Below, piece by piece: positions 22,297 through 22,908 of a stretch of DNA of 22,908 bases. The notes under the pieces are model-generated. The model did no database searches and was not told the DNA's origin. It was given only the letters and a program-made list of their open reading frames with translations. The stretch comes from Chloroflexota bacterium (lineage in GTDB: Bacteria > Chloroflexota > Limnocylindria > QHBO01): contig JACDBZ010000067.1 in NCBI GenBank assembly GCA_013694645.1, positions 1 to 22,908 of the forward strand, read 5' to 3'. The position numbers were made by a program, and so were the translations under genes. Positions within the stretch are counted from its first letter, which is position 1. Each line of letters begins with the position of its first letter.

Positions 22297-22872
22297 CTAC
22301 TCGACCTCGACGCCGTTGAAGGTGTTCATCGCCTCGTCGATCCCATCGATCAGCCAGCGTTCCGCGGCATCGGCACCGAGAGCGACCATCTCATCGGACA
22401 GCTCGCGCTCATCGGGCTTGAAGCCGGCGAGCACGTGGTCCACCGCCTCGCCCGCGCGCCCCACGCCGATCCGCAGCCGATTGAACTCGTTCGTGCCGAA
22501 GCTGCCGATGATGTCGCGCAGGCCGTTGTGACCGCCCGCCGATCCGGATCTGCGCAGCCTGATGCGGCCGAGCGGTAGGTCGATATCATCCGCCACCACC
22601 AACAGATCGGTCGTGACATCGAGATCGGTCTGGCGCAGCGCGGCGCGCAGCGGGCCCCCGGAACGGTTCATGTATCTGAGAGGCTTGACGAGGAGCACCC
22701 TCCCGATCGGCTCCGGCCGAAGCGCCTCCAACTGCCCGGCGCCATCTCTGACACGCCCCTGGCCGGTCAGACCCCAGCGGTCGGCGACCAGGTCCACCAC
22801 GCGAAAGCCCACGTTGTGACGCGTGAGCCGATAGCGCTCGCCCGGGTTGCCCAGGCCGCAGATCACCCTCAT
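22297..22872 (-). CDS. pth: Peptidyl-tRNA hydrolase
   Basis: Pth frees tRNA from prematurely released peptidyl-tRNA. The 191-residue length fits the family. GLGNPGERY opens the protein, followed by TRHNVGF with catalytic His19 and Asn20, KPLRYMNRSGG with Asn69, VADDIDLPLG with Asp95, and GSAGGHNGLRDI with Asn116. The C-terminus has GVGRAGEAVDHVL and the variable lid helix. The ATG at 22872 follows TACCAT by 10 bases. The gene precedes mfd on the same strand. Confidence 0.97.
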   Translation of the reverse strand: MRVICGLGNPGERYRLTRHNVGFRVVDLVADRWGLTGQGRVRDGAGQLEALRPEPIGRVLLVKPLRYMNRSGGPLRAALRQTDLDVTTDLLVVADDIDLPLGRIRLRRSGSAGGHNGLRDIIGSFGTNEFNRLRIGVGRAGEAVDHVLAGFKPDERELSDEMVALGADAAERWLIDGIDEAMNTFNGVEVE

Positions 22873-22882
22873 TGCGCCGCCG

Positions 22883-22888
22883 ATGGTA
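22883..22888 (-). promoter_or_regulatory. pth: Probable -10 box of a leaderless pth transcript
   Basis: TACCAT on the minus strand ends 10 bases before the pth ATG. Its -35 region would lie at or beyond the window edge, so it cannot be judged. Confidence 0.45.
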
Positions 22889-22908
22889 CCGGGCTCGCTA
22901 TGCTCGGG

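Noticed and set aside
1..22908. CRISPR array, tRNA, rRNA or insertion sequence
   Set aside because: I saw no regularly spaced direct repeats, no tRNA-like T-loop in a cloverleaf context, and no transposase or integrase gene.

Overview
This is a GC-rich (roughly two thirds GC by eye) bacterial chromosomal segment, densely packed and mostly on the minus strand. The gene content is largely housekeeping: GDP-mannose synthesis, proline synthesis, the S-adenosylmethionine cycle, adenine salvage, aconitase, transcription-coupled repair and peptidyl-tRNA hydrolysis. The frequent GTG starts, the YibE/F-like membrane protein, the pth-mfd order and an AcnA with an acidic linker insert suggest a high-GC, Gram-positive-like lineage. 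Chloroflexota (Limnocylindria/Ellin6529-like) is my first guess and Actinomycetota the alternative. This is inference; there is no rRNA or other marker here to settle it.

Layout. At the left edge is a partial mannose-1-phosphate guanylyltransferase gene. Upstream of it are a 239-bp spacer and a minus-strand run metK - TPR-like gene - proC, with yibE further upstream. yibE is divergent from a class V aminotransferase across a 39-bp symmetric promoter. Next comes a large AAA/LuxR regulator, whose tail overlaps the aminotransferase tail. An ECF-type sigma factor gene lies just upstream of it and probably shares its transcript. Then apt - GNAT acetyltransferase - ahcY form a tight minus-strand operon. 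A 332-bp gap with several hairpins separates apt from a VapBC-type toxin-antitoxin pair. Aconitase (acnA) follows and is divergent from a membrane-anchored class III nucleotide cyclase. A lipoprotein gene with a structured leader comes next, convergent and overlapping with mfd, and pth closes the window.

How the genes fit together. metK makes S-adenosylmethionine, ahcY removes the S-adenosylhomocysteine left after methylation, and apt salvages adenine. The two SAM-cycle genes are within 8 kb of each other but in separate transcripts. The sigma factor, LuxR/AAA regulator and cyclase are three separate signalling outputs.

I did not find a defence island, CRISPR array, prophage or biosynthetic cluster. 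The most interesting signals are regulatory. First, transcription-unit-leading genes repeatedly show a TANNNT box 7-10 bases before the start codon, as expected of leaderless mRNAs, while most operon-internal genes have Shine-Dalgarno sites or stop/start overlaps. Second, the lipoprotein gene has a leader of about 105 nt with a GNRA-capped hairpin and two mutually exclusive helices next to its ribosome binding site. Third, the gap between apt and vapC holds hairpins whose wobble pairs all favour a plus-strand RNA.
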